Shown: positions 37,183 through 47,085, counted from the first letter of the stretch. The stretch: DNA of 64,000 nucleotides from Nonomuraea fuscirosea (GCF_003001935.1 NZ_PVNG01000013.1:296365-360364), one strand, 5' to 3'. Notes: generated from the letters alone by a model not told the origin. Translations and numbers: made by a program.

Positions 37183-40023
37183 TCAGGAGATGACGGTCCA
37201 CTGGTTGTTGGTGCTGCTGTTCGGCGCCCACATCGCCACGGTGGAGCCGGCGGCGCCGTTGCCCATCCCGTCGAGAGCGGTCCCGGTGCCCCGGTTGATG
37301 ATCTGATACCTCCCTTGTGTCACCGCGTTGAGCCGCCACTGCTGGTTGTCGCCGCCGTTCCAGGGCGCCTGCCGCGCGCTCGCGCCGTTCGCGGTGGCGC
37401 CCCAGCTGTCGATGACCATGCCGTTGGTGCGGTTGACGATGCGGTACCAGCCGCCGCCCAGGTCGAGGAGCTGCCACTGCAGGTTGGTGCTGCCGTCGTA
37501 GGTCCACTGCTTGAGCACCGACCCGGCGGCCACGTTGCCGCCGCTGTCCAGGACGAGGCCGGTGGTGACGTTGGCGATGCGGACGTAGGCGGCGGGTGCG
37601 GCGGTCACCGTGACGCGGTAGGCGCGGCCGGCCGTGCCGGTCAGGGTGACGACGTCCGGCTCGGGGCGGGTGACCGTGACGGCACCGCCGGTCGTGGTGT
37701 CGGTCACCTGGACGGTTCCGGCGAACGAGCGGCTGCGGACATCGACCGTCGCGTCCCGGTCGAAGCCGATGACGACGTCGGTGGCCGCGCCGGACCTCCA
37801 GGTCGCGTCCACGGTGTGGCCGCCGCGTCCGCGCAGCCCCCGCACCGTGCCGGCCGGCCAGGCGGACGGCAGGGCCGGCAGCACGTGCAGCTCGCCGGTG
37901 TGGCTCTGCAGCAGCATCTCGGCGATGCCGGACGTGGCGCCGAAGTTGCCGTCGATCTGGAACGGGGGATGCAGGTCGAACAGGTTGGGCGCGAGCCGGT
38001 CCGTCCGGACCAGGAGGCGGAGCAGCGCGTGCGCCCTGCTGCCCTCCTCCAGGCGCGCCCAGTAGTTGATCTTCCAGGCGAGTGACCAGCCGGTGCCGTC
38101 GTCGCCGCGCAGTTCGAGGGTGCGCCGGGCGGCGGTGTGCAGGGCCGGGGTGCTGCGTCTGGTGATCTGGTTGCTCGGGTGCAGGCCGTAGAGGTGGGAG
38201 ACGTGCCGGTGGCTGGTCTCGGGCTCGATCCAGTCGTACAGCCACTCCTGGATGTTGCCGCGCGAGCCGATCTTCATCGGCGGCAGCCGGTCGCGGGCGG
38301 CCAGGACCTGGGTCCTGAAGCCGGCGTCGGTGCCGAGCTCCTGAGCGGCCTTGGCGCAGCCGTCGAACAGGTCGCGCAGGATCTGGTTGTCCATTGTGGG
38401 TCCGGCGCAGACGCTGGCGTCCTGGTGATGGCCCAGCTCCGGGGAGTTCGACGGGTTCGTGACCAGGTAGCCGAGATTCGGTTCGCGTACGAGGGTGTCG
38501 AGGAAGAACTGCGCGGCGCCCTTCATGGCCGGGTAGTACCGCCGGAGGAAGCCGAGGTCGCCGGTGAAGGTGTAGTGGTCCCAGATCAGGGTGGCCAGCC
38601 AGGCGCCGCCGGTCTGCCACATGCCCCAGAACGCGCCGTCCACGACCGATGTCCCCCGCCAGGCGTCGGTGTTGTGGTGGGTCACCCAGCCGCCGGCGTC
38701 GTACTGCGCCCGGGCCGTGCGGGCGCCGCTGACCGTGAGGTCCTCGATCATGGCGAAGACCGGCTCGTAGCATTCCGCCAGGTTCGTGGTGTCGGCCGGC
38801 CAGTAGTTCATCGGCAGGTTGGCGTTGATCGTGTACTTGGAGTCCCACGCCGGCGTCAGCGAGTCGTTCCAGATGCCCTGCAGGTTGGCCGGTTGGGTGC
38901 CGGGCCGGGAGGAGGAGATCAGCAGGTAGCGGCCGAACTGGAACAGCAGCGCGGAGAACTGCGGGTCGTCGGTGCTCGCGTGCCGCGCGATCCGTACGTC
39001 GGTCGGCTGGTCGGCGGCCGCGGTGCGGCCGAGGTCGAGCGTCGTGCGCTCGAACAGCCGCCGGTAGTCAGCGACGTGCCGCTCGCGCAGGTCGTCGTAG
39101 GCCCGGCCGGCCGCGGCGTCGAGATGGCGCCGGGCGATGGCCTGGTGGTCGCCGCCGACGTCGCGCCAGTCGACCCGGCTGGAGCCGATGGAGATCAGCA
39201 CGGTCACGCTGTCGGCGTCGCGGACCTGCAGCGTCCCGCCGGAACTGCTGACGCCGCCGCCCTCGGCGACGGCCCGGGCCAGGGCGAGGAACCTGACGGA
39301 GCCGGTGACGCCCTCCATGTCTCCGGAGACGCCGTCGAGCGCCACGGTGGACCCGTCCGGACTGGTGCGCGTCGTACGCTGCGGGCTGCCGAACGTCGCG
39401 GAGAACGTGATCGAGCCGGGCCTGTCGGCGGTCAGGCGAATGGCGATCACCTGGTCGGGCGCGCTCGCGAGTGCCTCGCGCCGGTAGCGCACACCGTCGC
39501 GCAGGTAGGACACGCCCGTGGTGGCTGTGGTCAGGTCCAGGTGGCGGCTGTACTCCGAGACGCCGCCGGCGCCGCCGAACGTCAGGCGCAGGTCGCCGAC
39601 GGTCTGGTAGGCCAGCTGGCCGCCCGGGGCGCCGAGCATGTTCTGGTCGATCAGGGCCTGGGCCTGGGCCCACTGGTCCTGGAACACCAGCTCCCTGATC
39701 CGCCCCAGCGCCGCCGCGCCTCGGGGGTTGCTCTGGTCGTACGGCCCGCCCGCCCAGACGGTGTCCTCGTTGAGCTGCAGCCGCTCGGTGTCGGTGCCGC
39801 CGAACACCATGGCGCCCAGACGGCCGTTGCCGATCGGCAGCGCTCTCAGCCAGTCCGTGCCGGCGCTCTCGTCGTACCACAGGGCCAGGTCGCCGGCGGC
39901 GCGCACCTCCGCGGGGGGCGCCGGGGCGGCCCGGGCGGTGGCCGTCCAGGACAGCGGCACCATCGCGGCTCCGGCGCCGGCCGCGCCGAACCTCAGCACT
40001 TGTCTTCGCGATAAATCCGACAT
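37183..40023 (-). CDS. GH95 alpha-L-fucosidase/alpha-L-galactosidase with C-terminal ricin domain
   Basis: A 946-residue enzyme exported by the Tat route (SRRQVLRFGAAGAG at the N-terminus). The body matches GH95: IGNGRLGAMVFGG near the start, TINANLPMNYWPAD with the catalytic-site asparagines, the IQEWLYDWIEPETSHRHVSH region holding the acid glutamate, and IDGNFG. A ricin-type domain (~815-946) with LQW, NQQW and NNQW motifs follows. Family members remove alpha-1,2-fucose or alpha-L-galactose from plant xyloglucan side chains. The gene stands alone, convergent with the FadR-type gene, with a tandem-repeat-rich leader. Confidence 0.9.
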   Translation of the reverse strand: MSDLSRRQVLRFGAAGAGAAMVPLSWTATARAAPAPPAEVRAAGDLALWYDESAGTDWLRALPIGNGRLGAMVFGGTDTERLQLNEDTVWAGGPYDQSNPRGAAALGRIRELVFQDQWAQAQALIDQNMLGAPGGQLAYQTVGDLRLTFGGAGGVSEYSRHLDLTTATTGVSYLRDGVRYRREALASAPDQVIAIRLTADRPGSITFSATFGSPQRTTRTSPDGSTVALDGVSGDMEGVTGSVRFLALARAVAEGGGVSSSGGTLQVRDADSVTVLISIGSSRVDWRDVGGDHQAIARRHLDAAAGRAYDDLRERHVADYRRLFERTTLDLGRTAAADQPTDVRIARHASTDDPQFSALLFQFGRYLLISSSRPGTQPANLQGIWNDSLTPAWDSKYTINANLPMNYWPADTTNLAECYEPVFAMIEDLTVSGARTARAQYDAGGWVTHHNTDAWRGTSVVDGAFWGMWQTGGAWLATLIWDHYTFTGDLGFLRRYYPAMKGAAQFFLDTLVREPNLGYLVTNPSNSPELGHHQDASVCAGPTMDNQILRDLFDGCAKAAQELGTDAGFRTQVLAARDRLPPMKIGSRGNIQEWLYDWIEPETSHRHVSHLYGLHPSNQITRRSTPALHTAARRTLELRGDDGTGWSLAWKINYWARLEEGSRAHALLRLLVRTDRLAPNLFDLHPPFQIDGNFGATSGIAEMLLQSHTGELHVLPALPSAWPAGTVRGLRGRGGHTVDATWRSGAATDVVIGFDRDATVDVRSRSFAGTVQVTDTTTGGAVTVTRPEPDVVTLTGTAGRAYRVTVTAAPAAYVRIANVTTGLVLDSGGNVAAGSVLKQWTYDGSTNLQWQLLDLGGGWYRIVNRTNGMVIDSWGATANGASARQAPWNGGDNQQWRLNAVTQGRYQIINRGTGTALDGMGNGAAGSTVAMWAPNSSTNNQWTVIS

Positions 40024-40040
40024 GACGCTCTCGTTCTCCG

Positions 40041-40160
40041 CACGGGCGTGCGGGCTCTGGACGGGCGTGCGGGCTGGACGGGCATGCGAGCTCTGGACAG
40101 GCGTGCGGCTTGGACGGGCATGCGAGCTCTGGACGGGCCTGCGGGCTTGGCGGGTGGTGC
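40041..40160. repeat. Tandem repeat, 17-19 bp unit, in the GH95 leader
   Basis: About six imperfect copies of a unit like GGACGGGCATGCGAGCTCT lie directly upstream of the GH95 start. Some copies contain the palindrome GCATGC. It may be a minisatellite in the 5' leader. Confidence 0.75.
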
Positions 40161-40718
40161 ATGTCGTCGCGGCCGACTTCCTGGAGGAAGGTAAATGCCT
40201 CTGACGGGAGTCGTCAACCAGGCGCGGCCGGAAACTTAACTAAGATCATCGAGTTGGCGTCAACGCTCCCGACCCCAAGCCGCCCGTGCCGCGGAACGCG
40301 CTCCACGGCATCGCACTCCGCACTCAGCAGGCGCCTTTCCCCACGTCAGGAGTGCTGCGGCAGCATTCAGGACCAGCCCAGCGGGAAGAGCCCGACCCGC
40401 CTCGCCGGCCACCGCGTCCGCCCACCCCGCCGGGCGGCCTCACCGATGCGAGCACGACTCCTCCGCAACGTAACTTCGAACCCGTCGCAAGTTATCTCTT
40501 GCCAACCGGTAACTCCTGTGAAACTTTCACTTCCACGGGCGGTGCGCCGTGATCTCCCCGGAGACGAGAAACTCCAGGCAGGACGGGCGTTCCCGCGGGT
40601 TCCGCGGCGCGGCCCGGGTCGGCAGGGGCTTCCCCTCGTTGACGTCAGGCCGGACCGTCGGATGTACTCCGCCACAACGCCCTCACCGGAGGAGGCCCCC
40701 GTACCCCTGCAGCCCGAA

Positions 40719-40734
40719 ATGTTAGCGCTAACAT
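40719..40734. promoter_or_regulatory. LacI-type operator, perfect 16 bp palindrome
   Basis: ATGTTAGCGCTAACAT is a perfect palindrome with central CG, 25 bp before the GH127-like start. It shares its core with the site at 5366-5379. Confidence 0.83.
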
Positions 40735-40759
40735 CACGTTGGGAAGCCAAGGAGTCCGC

Positions 40760-43486
40760 ATGTCCTTGAGCCGCCGCCGGCTTCTGCAGGCCGCGGGCGC
40801 GACCGCAGCGCTCTCGGCCACCGGCCAGTTGACCGGCATGTCCCCCGCCCTGGCCGCGATCCCCTGGGCCAGATCAGACCTCGGCGTGTCGGCCTACGAG
40901 TTCGACCTCGGCCAGGTCCGGCTGACCTCCGGCCGCCTGCTGGACAATCAGAACCGCACCCTGAGCTACCTGCGCTTCGTCGACGTCGACCGGCTCCTGT
41001 ACGTCTTCCGCGCCAACCACCGGCTGTCCACCGGCGGCGCGGCGGCCAACGGCGGCTGGGACGCGCCCAGTTTCCCGTTCCGTTCCCACATGCAGGGCCA
41101 CTTCCTGACGGCGTGGGCGCAGGCGTACGCGGTGCTCGGCGACACCACCTGCCGGGACAAGGCCACCCACATGGTGGCCGAGCTGGCGAAATGCCAGGCC
41201 AACAACGGCGCCGCCGGGTTCACCAGCGGTTACCTGTCCGGCTTTCCCGAGTCGGACATCACCGCCGTGGAGAACCGCACGCTGAGCAACGGCAACGTGC
41301 CGTACTACTGCGTCCACAAGACCATGGCCGGGCTGCTGGACGTCTGGCGACTGATCGGCGACACGCAGGCCAGGACCGTGCTGCTGGCCCTGGCCGGATG
41401 GGTGGACACCCGCACGTCCCGGCTGAGCACGAGCCAGATGCAGGCCATGCTCGGCACCGAGTTCGGCGGCATGAACGCGGTGCTGACGGACCTGTACCAG
41501 ATGACGGGCGACTCCCGCTGGCTGGCCACGGCCCGGCGGTTCGACCACGCGGCCGTGTTCGACCCGCTGGCCGCGGGCCAGGACCGGCTCGACGGCCTGC
41601 ACGCCAACACGCAGGTGCCCAAGTGGATCGGGGCGGCCCGCGAGTACAAGGCGACGGGCACGACCCGCTACCGGGACATCGCCGTCAACGCCTGGTCCAT
41701 CACCGTCGGCGCGCACACGTACGCGAACGGCTCCAACAGCCGGGCCGAGCACTTCCGCGCCCCCAACGCGATCGCCGGCCATCTGACCAGGGACACCGGC
41801 GAGGCGTGCAACACCTACAACATGCTCAAGCTGACCCGGGAGCTGTGGCTGCTGGCACCCGGCCGGGCCGACTACTTCGACTACTACGAGAACGCCCTGT
41901 TCAACCACCTGCTCGGCCAGCAGCGCCCGGCCGACGCGCACGGGCACGTCACCTACTTCACCCCGCTCAACCCCGGCGGGCGCCGCGGCGTCGGCCCGGC
42001 CTGGGGCGGCGGCACCTGGAGCACGGACTACAACTCCTTCTGGTGCTGCCAGGGCACCGGGATCGAGACCAACACCAAGCTGATGGACTCGATCTACTTC
42101 CACGACGGCACCACCCTGTTCGTGAACCTCTTCGTGCCCTCCACGCTCGACTGGAGCGGTCGCGGCATCACGATCACCCAGACGACCTCCTACCCCGCGA
42201 GTGACACCACGTCGCTGCGGGTCACCGGGAACGTGAGCGGGTCGTGGTCGATGCGCGTCCGCATCCCGGCCTGGACGCGGGACGCGACGATCAGCGTCAA
42301 CGGCGTCCAGCAGAGCGTCGCCACGACACCGGGCACGTACGCCGACCTCACCCGGTCGTGGACGGCGGGCGACACCGTGACCGTACGGCTGCCCATGCGG
42401 GTGGTCATGAAGGCCGCCAACGACGACCCGGATCTGCAGGCCGTCACCTACGGCCCGCTCGTGCTGTCGGGCGACTACGGCGACACCGCCCTGTCGGCGG
42501 CGCCCGTCCTGACCCCTTCCTCGATCTCCCGGACCAGCACCTCCGCCCTCACCTTCACGGCCACGGCCGGCGGGGCGCAGGTGCGGCTGGAGCCGTTCCA
42601 CGACGCCCACGACCACAACTACGTCGTCTACTGGAACACGAGCGGCAGGTCCGACGCGGGCGCGGCGAGCTTCCGGCTGGTCAACGCGGCCAGCGGGCTC
42701 GTACTCGGCATCCAGGACATGTCCACCGCCGACGGGGGCCCCGCCCTGCAGTGGACCGACAACGGCACTGCCGACCACGACTGGGTCACGGTCGTCGACG
42801 GCGGCGCCCTGCGCTTCCGCAACGTCCACAGCGGCAAGGTGCTCGGCGTCGAGAACATGTCGACGGCCGACGACGCCCGCGTGCTCCAGTGGGGCGACAC
42901 CGGCACCGCCGACCACCGCTGGACGGTCACCGACGCCGGCGACGGCTCCGTCAGGATCCGCAACGCGCACAGCGGCAAGCTGCTCGGCGTCCGGGGCGGC
43001 TCGACGGCCAACGGCGCCCCGGTGGTGCAGGACGCCGACAACGGCAGCCCGGACAACCAGTGGCGTTTCCTGCCGAACGGCGCGCGCCGCCTGCAGAACG
43101 TGGGCACCGGCATGGTCCTCGGCGTCACCGGCATGTCCACGGCCGACGGCGCGCTCGTCGTCCAGTGGGGCGACAGCGGCACCGCCGACCACCTGTGGAC
43201 GGCGGTCGCCGACGCCGGCGGCTACCTGCGGCTGCGTAACTCCCACAGCCAGAAGGTGCTGGGCGTGGAGAACATGGGCACCGCCGCCGGCTCGCGCGTC
43301 GTGCAGTGGGCCGACAACGGCACCGCCGACCACCGCTGGCGGCTGCGTTACGGGACGGGCGCCGCCTTCCGCGTCCAGTGCGCCAACGGCGGCCGCGTCC
43401 TCGGCCTGGCCGGCGCCGCGCAGGGCGCGCAGGTCGTGCTCGCCGACGACAACGGGGCCGACACCACTCTCTGGAGGTTCCTGTGA
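40760..43486 (+). CDS. GH127/GH146-like beta-L-arabinofuranosidase (DUF1680) with ricin-type domains
   Basis: A 908-residue Tat-exported enzyme (SRRRLLQAAGATAALS). The catalytic part (~35-620) shows the family features: GEACNTYNMLKLTREL with a catalytic-site glutamate and cysteine, and SFWCCQGTGIETNTK with the paired cysteines that provide the nucleophile and zinc ligands. Six lectin sub-repeats (~630-908, for example LGVENMSTAD and GTADHRW) form two beta-trefoils. It would remove beta-L-arabinofuranose from plant glycoproteins or arabinan. The ATG follows AAGGAG at ideal spacing. It heads a rightward group with GH43 and GH62, overlapping the former by 4 bp. The precise subfamily is not certain. 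Confidence 0.87.
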   Translation: MSLSRRRLLQAAGATAALSATGQLTGMSPALAAIPWARSDLGVSAYEFDLGQVRLTSGRLLDNQNRTLSYLRFVDVDRLLYVFRANHRLSTGGAAANGGWDAPSFPFRSHMQGHFLTAWAQAYAVLGDTTCRDKATHMVAELAKCQANNGAAGFTSGYLSGFPESDITAVENRTLSNGNVPYYCVHKTMAGLLDVWRLIGDTQARTVLLALAGWVDTRTSRLSTSQMQAMLGTEFGGMNAVLTDLYQMTGDSRWLATARRFDHAAVFDPLAAGQDRLDGLHANTQVPKWIGAAREYKATGTTRYRDIAVNAWSITVGAHTYANGSNSRAEHFRAPNAIAGHLTRDTGEACNTYNMLKLTRELWLLAPGRADYFDYYENALFNHLLGQQRPADAHGHVTYFTPLNPGGRRGVGPAWGGGTWSTDYNSFWCCQGTGIETNTKLMDSIYFHDGTTLFVNLFVPSTLDWSGRGITITQTTSYPASDTTSLRVTGNVSGSWSMRVRIPAWTRDATISVNGVQQSVATTPGTYADLTRSWTAGDTVTVRLPMRVVMKAANDDPDLQAVTYGPLVLSGDYGDTALSAAPVLTPSSISRTSTSALTFTATAGGAQVRLEPFHDAHDHNYVVYWNTSGRSDAGAASFRLVNAASGLVLGIQDMSTADGGPALQWTDNGTADHDWVTVVDGGALRFRNVHSGKVLGVENMSTADDARVLQWGDTGTADHRWTVTDAGDGSVRIRNAHSGKLLGVRGGSTANGAPVVQDADNGSPDNQWRFLPNGARRLQNVGTGMVLGVTGMSTADGALVVQWGDSGTADHLWTAVADAGGYLRLRNSHSQKVLGVENMGTAAGSRVVQWADNGTADHRWRLRYGTGAAFRVQCANGGRVLGLAGAAQGAQVVLADDNGADTTLWRFL

Positions 43487-45498
43487 GGCGTCTGCTCGTG
43501 ATCCTGTCGTCCCTGCTCATGGTCGGGGTGTTCCTCCCGCCACAGGCGTCGGCCGCGACGGTGGACACCAACGCCTGGTACGTCCTCGTCAACCGCAACA
43601 GCGGCAAGGCGCTGGACGTCTACAACCTGGCCACCAACGACGGCGCCCGCATCACCCAGTGGACCCGCAACAACGGCAACCAGCAGCAGTGGCAGTTCGT
43701 CGACTCAGGCGGCGGCTACTACCGCGTCAAATCCCGCCACTCCGGCAAGGTCCTCGACGTCTCCGGCTTCTCCACCGCCAACGGCGGCGCCATCGTCCAG
43801 TGGTCCGACCTCAACGGCACCAACCAGCAATGGCGACTCGCCGACAGCAGCGACGGCCACGTCAGGCTCATCAGCCGCCACAGCGGCAAGGCCCTCGAAG
43901 TCCAGGGCGCCGCCACCACCGACAACGCCAACATCGTCCAGTACGACGACTGGGGCGGCGCCAACCAGCAATGGCAACTCGTCCGCGTGGACGGCGGCGG
44001 CGGCAGCGGCTTCAGCAACCCGGTCGTCTGGCAGGACTTCGCCGACGGCGACATCATCCGGGTCGGCGACGCCTACTACTACTCGGCCTCCACGATGCAC
44101 TACTCGCCGGGCGCGCCGATCCTGCGCTCGTACAACCTGGTCGACTGGGAGTACGCCGGCCACTCGGTGCCGAGGCTCGACTTCGGGTCGGGCGCGTACG
44201 ACCTCAACGGCGGCCGGGCGTACGTGAAGGGCATCTGGGCCTCGACCCTGAACTACCGGCCCAGCACCAGCACGTACTACTGGATCGGCTGCGTCGAGTT
44301 CAACCGCACCTACGTCTACACCGCCTCCGCCGTGGACGGCACCTGGACCAAGCGCTCGCAGATCAACAACTGCTACTACGACGCCGGCCTGCTGATCGAC
44401 GACGACGACACCATGTACGTCGCCTACGGCAACAGCACCATCAGCGTCGCCCAGCTCTCTGCGGACGGGCTGAGCCAGGTGCGGGCCCAGCAGGTGTTCC
44501 AGACCCCGAGCAGCGTCGGGACGCTGGAGGGAGCCCGGTTCTACAAGCGGAACGGCTACTACTACATCTGGCTGACCCGCCCCGCCAACGGCCAGTACGT
44601 GCTCCGCTCCACCTCGCCGTGGGGCCCGTACGAGATGCGCCAGGTCCTGCTCAACCTGCCCGGCCCCATCTCCGGCGGCGGCGTCCCGCACCAGGGCGGG
44701 CTCGTCCAGACGCAGAACGGCGACTGGTACTACATGTCGTTCGTGGACGCCTACCCAGGCGGCCGCGTGCCCGCCCTCGCACCGATCACCTGGAACGGCG
44801 ACTGGCCCACCCTCCAGACCGTCAACGGCGGCTGGGGAGCCACCTACCCCAGGCCGAACATCCAGACCAACCGCACCGTCGCCTCCATGACCGGCCCCGA
44901 CACCTTCACCTCGGGCAGCCTCGGCCACCGCTGGGAGTGGAACCACAACCCCGACACCAGCCGCTTCTCCACCGGTAACGGCCTGCGCCTGCAGACCGCG
45001 ACCGTCACCGGCGACCTCTACAACGCCCGGAACACGCTGACCCACCGCATCCAGGGCCCGTCGTCCACGGCCACGATCGAGCTCGACTACACCCAGATGA
45101 GCAACGGCGACCGCGCCGGGCTGGCCATGCTGCGCGACCAGTCGGCCTGGATCGGCGTCAAACGCGACAACGGCGTCAACCGGGTCGTGATGACCAATGG
45201 CCTGACCATGAACAGCTCGTGGCAGACCACCGGCACCGGCACCGAGGCGGCGAGCGCGACCGTCTCCGGCGGCCGGATCTGGCTGCGGGCGACCGCCGAC
45301 ATCCGGCCGGGGTCCGGCCGGCAGGCCCGCTTCTCCTACAGCACCGACGGCAGCACGTTCGTGAGTCTCGGCCCGGCGTTCACGTTGAACAACGCCTGGC
45401 AGTTCTTCATGGGCTACCGCTTCGGGATCTTCAACTACGCCACCCAGTCCCTCGGCGGCGCGATCACCGTGCGCCGCTTCGACCTCACCACTCCCTGA
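43483..45498 (+). CDS. Secreted GH43 beta-xylosidase/arabinofuranosidase with N-terminal CBM13
   Basis: A secreted 671-residue enzyme. After a signal peptide (cut near ASA) come a ricin trefoil (~26-170), a five-bladed GH43 propeller (~175-440) and a C-terminal beta-sandwich of the GH43_C2 type (~470-665). The general base Asp is in FADGDIIRV, the pKa-modulating Asp in YYDAGLLIDDD and the acid Glu in TLEGARFYKRNG. The start is the GTG at 43483, overlapping the GH127-like stop (GTGA) with GGAGG upstream; the longer open frame to the left is a shadow of that gene. The lectin is nearly identical to that of the GH62 gene that follows. Confidence 0.9.
   Translation: MRRLLVILSSLLMVGVFLPPQASAATVDTNAWYVLVNRNSGKALDVYNLATNDGARITQWTRNNGNQQQWQFVDSGGGYYRVKSRHSGKVLDVSGFSTANGGAIVQWSDLNGTNQQWRLADSSDGHVRLISRHSGKALEVQGAATTDNANIVQYDDWGGANQQWQLVRVDGGGGSGFSNPVVWQDFADGDIIRVGDAYYYSASTMHYSPGAPILRSYNLVDWEYAGHSVPRLDFGSGAYDLNGGRAYVKGIWASTLNYRPSTSTYYWIGCVEFNRTYVYTASAVDGTWTKRSQINNCYYDAGLLIDDDDTMYVAYGNSTISVAQLSADGLSQVRAQQVFQTPSSVGTLEGARFYKRNGYYYIWLTRPANGQYVLRSTSPWGPYEMRQVLLNLPGPISGGGVPHQGGLVQTQNGDWYYMSFVDAYPGGRVPALAPITWNGDWPTLQTVNGGWGATYPRPNIQTNRTVASMTGPDTFTSGSLGHRWEWNHNPDTSRFSTGNGLRLQTATVTGDLYNARNTLTHRIQGPSSTATIELDYTQMSNGDRAGLAMLRDQSAWIGVKRDNGVNRVVMTNGLTMNSSWQTTGTGTEAASATVSGGRIWLRATADIRPGSGRQARFSYSTDGSTFVSLGPAFTLNNAWQFFMGYRFGIFNYATQSLGGAITVRRFDLTTP
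43558..44004 (+). repeat. Ricin-module direct repeat, copy 1 (in GH43 gene)
   Basis: A 447 bp segment encoding the CBM13 lectin is nearly identical in DNA to 45601-46047 in the GH62 gene, including synonymous positions. This indicates a recent duplication or gene conversion. Confidence 0.88.
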
Positions 45499-45513
45499 CC
45501 GAAAGGCACAGCC

Positions 45514-46974
45514 GTGAGATTGAGACTCCCGACCGTCCTGGCGGCGTTGGCCGCCTTACTGGCGAGCCTGCTCATCGCCGCACAACCCGCCGGCGCCGCC
45601 ACCGTCGACACCAACGCCTGGTACGTCCTCGTCAACCGCAACAGCGGCAAGGCCCTGGACGTCTACAACCTGGCCACCAACGACGGCGCCCGCATCACCC
45701 AATGGAGCCGTAACAACCAGAACCAGCAGCAGTGGCAGTTCGTCGACTCAGGCGGCGGCTACTACCGCGTCAAATCCCGCCACTCCGGCAAGGTCCTCGA
45801 CGTCTACAACTTCTCCACCGCCAACGGCGGCGCCATCGTCCAATGGTCCGACCTCAACGGCACCAACCAGCAATGGCGACTCGCCGACAGCAGCGACGGC
45901 CACGTCAGACTCATCAGCCGCCACAGCGGCAAGGCCCTCGAAGTCCAGGGCGCCGCCACCACCGACAACGCCAACATCGTCCAGTACGACGACTGGGGCG
46001 GCGCCAACCAGCAATGGCAACTCGTCCGCGTGGACGGCGGAGGCGGCGACCCCGGCAACCCCGGCACGTGCGACCTTCCGTCCTCCTACCGCTGGTCCTC
46101 GACCGGCGTGCTGGCGAACCCGCGGTCGGGCTGGGTCTCGCTCAAGGACTTCACCGTCGCCCCCTACAACGGCCGCCATCTCGTGTACGCCACCACCCAC
46201 GACACGGGCACCCGGTGGGGCTCGATGAACTTCAGCCTGTTCGGCAACTGGTCGGAGATGGGCTCGGCGAGCCAGAACGCGATGTCCAACGCCACGGTCG
46301 CGCCCACGTTGTTCTACTTCGCGCCGCGCAACATCTGGGTGCTGGCCTACCAGTGGGGCAGCACCGCGTTCTCGTACCGCACCTCCAGCGACCCCACCAA
46401 CCCGAACGGCTGGTCGGCGCAGCAGACGCTCTTCTCCGGCAGCATCTCCGGCTCCGGCACGGGCCCCATCGACCAGACGGTCATCGGTGACAGCACGAAC
46501 ATGTACCTGTTCTTCGCCGGCGACAACGGCAAGATCTACCGGGCCAGCATGCCGATCGGGAACTTCCCCGGCAGCTTCGGCAGCACCTCGACCGTGATCA
46601 TGAGTGACAGCACGAACAACCTGTTCGAGGCCGTCCAGGTCTACAAGCTCCAGGGCCTGAACAAGTACCTGATGATCGTCGAGGCGATCGGCTCGCAGGG
46701 CCGCTACTTCCGTTCGTTCACCGCCACCAGCCTGAACGGCTCCTGGACGCCGCAGGCCGCCTCCGAGTCGAACCCCTTCGCCGGCAAGGCCAACAGCGGC
46801 GCCACCTGGACCAACGACATCAGCCACGGCGAGCTCATCCGGACCAGCGCCGACCAGACCTTCACCGTCGACGCCTGCAACCTGCAGCTCCTCTACCAGG
46901 GCCGCAGCCCCAGCTCCGGCGGCGACTACGGCCTGCTGCCCTACCGGCCGGGCCTGCTGACGCTGCAACGATGA
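45514..46974 (+). CDS. Secreted GH62 alpha-L-arabinofuranosidase with N-terminal CBM13
   Basis: A secreted 486-residue enzyme that removes arabinose side chains from arabinoxylan. A signal peptide (cut near AGAAT) and a ricin trefoil (~30-180) precede the GH62 propeller (~190-486). Family motifs are visible: SLKDFTVAPYNGRHLVYAT, GTGPIDQTVIGD, NLFEAVQVYKLQG with the catalytic glutamate, and WTNDISHGELIR. It starts at a GTG 15 bp after the GH43 gene with GAAAGG upstream and is co-transcribed with it. A strong hairpin follows the stop. Confidence 0.92.
   Translation: MRLRLPTVLAALAALLASLLIAAQPAGAATVDTNAWYVLVNRNSGKALDVYNLATNDGARITQWSRNNQNQQQWQFVDSGGGYYRVKSRHSGKVLDVYNFSTANGGAIVQWSDLNGTNQQWRLADSSDGHVRLISRHSGKALEVQGAATTDNANIVQYDDWGGANQQWQLVRVDGGGGDPGNPGTCDLPSSYRWSSTGVLANPRSGWVSLKDFTVAPYNGRHLVYATTHDTGTRWGSMNFSLFGNWSEMGSASQNAMSNATVAPTLFYFAPRNIWVLAYQWGSTAFSYRTSSDPTNPNGWSAQQTLFSGSISGSGTGPIDQTVIGDSTNMYLFFAGDNGKIYRASMPIGNFPGSFGSTSTVIMSDSTNNLFEAVQVYKLQGLNKYLMIVEAIGSQGRYFRSFTATSLNGSWTPQAASESNPFAGKANSGATWTNDISHGELIRTSADQTFTVDACNLQLLYQGRSPSSGGDYGLLPYRPGLLTLQR
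45601..46047 (+). repeat. Ricin-module direct repeat, copy 2 (in GH62 gene)
   Basis: The partner of 43558-44004, offset by 2043 bp. The few differences include SG versus YN codons in the middle of the lectin. Confidence 0.88.
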
Positions 46975-47011
46975 CGGCCTGACCCGTTCCGCCCCGATCC
47001 TTCAGCGAACC

Positions 47012-47057
47012 GGGTCCTGGACACGGCATCTGGGAGCTTCAGCCGTGTCCAGGACCC
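47012..47057 (+). terminator. Strong hairpin after the GH62 gene
   Basis: A perfect 16 bp inverted repeat (47012-47027 with 47042-47057) with a 14 nt loop lies between the GH62 stop and the GH27 start. It probably ends the GH127-GH43-GH62 transcript. Confidence 0.83.
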
Positions 47058-47085
47058 ACGCGCCCCCCACTGAGGAGAGACCTCG

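Larger units (their letters stand above)
40024..40759. other. 736 bp intergenic region between GH95 and GH127-like genes
   Basis: No gene is supported here. It holds the tandem repeat at 40041-40160, an AT-richer patch near 40229-40260 with CTTAACTAAG (a short palindrome) next to a TTGACG that could be a -35 element for the leftward GH95 gene, and the LacI-type operator at 40719-40734 before the rightward gene. The rest shows nothing I can name. Confidence 0.6.
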
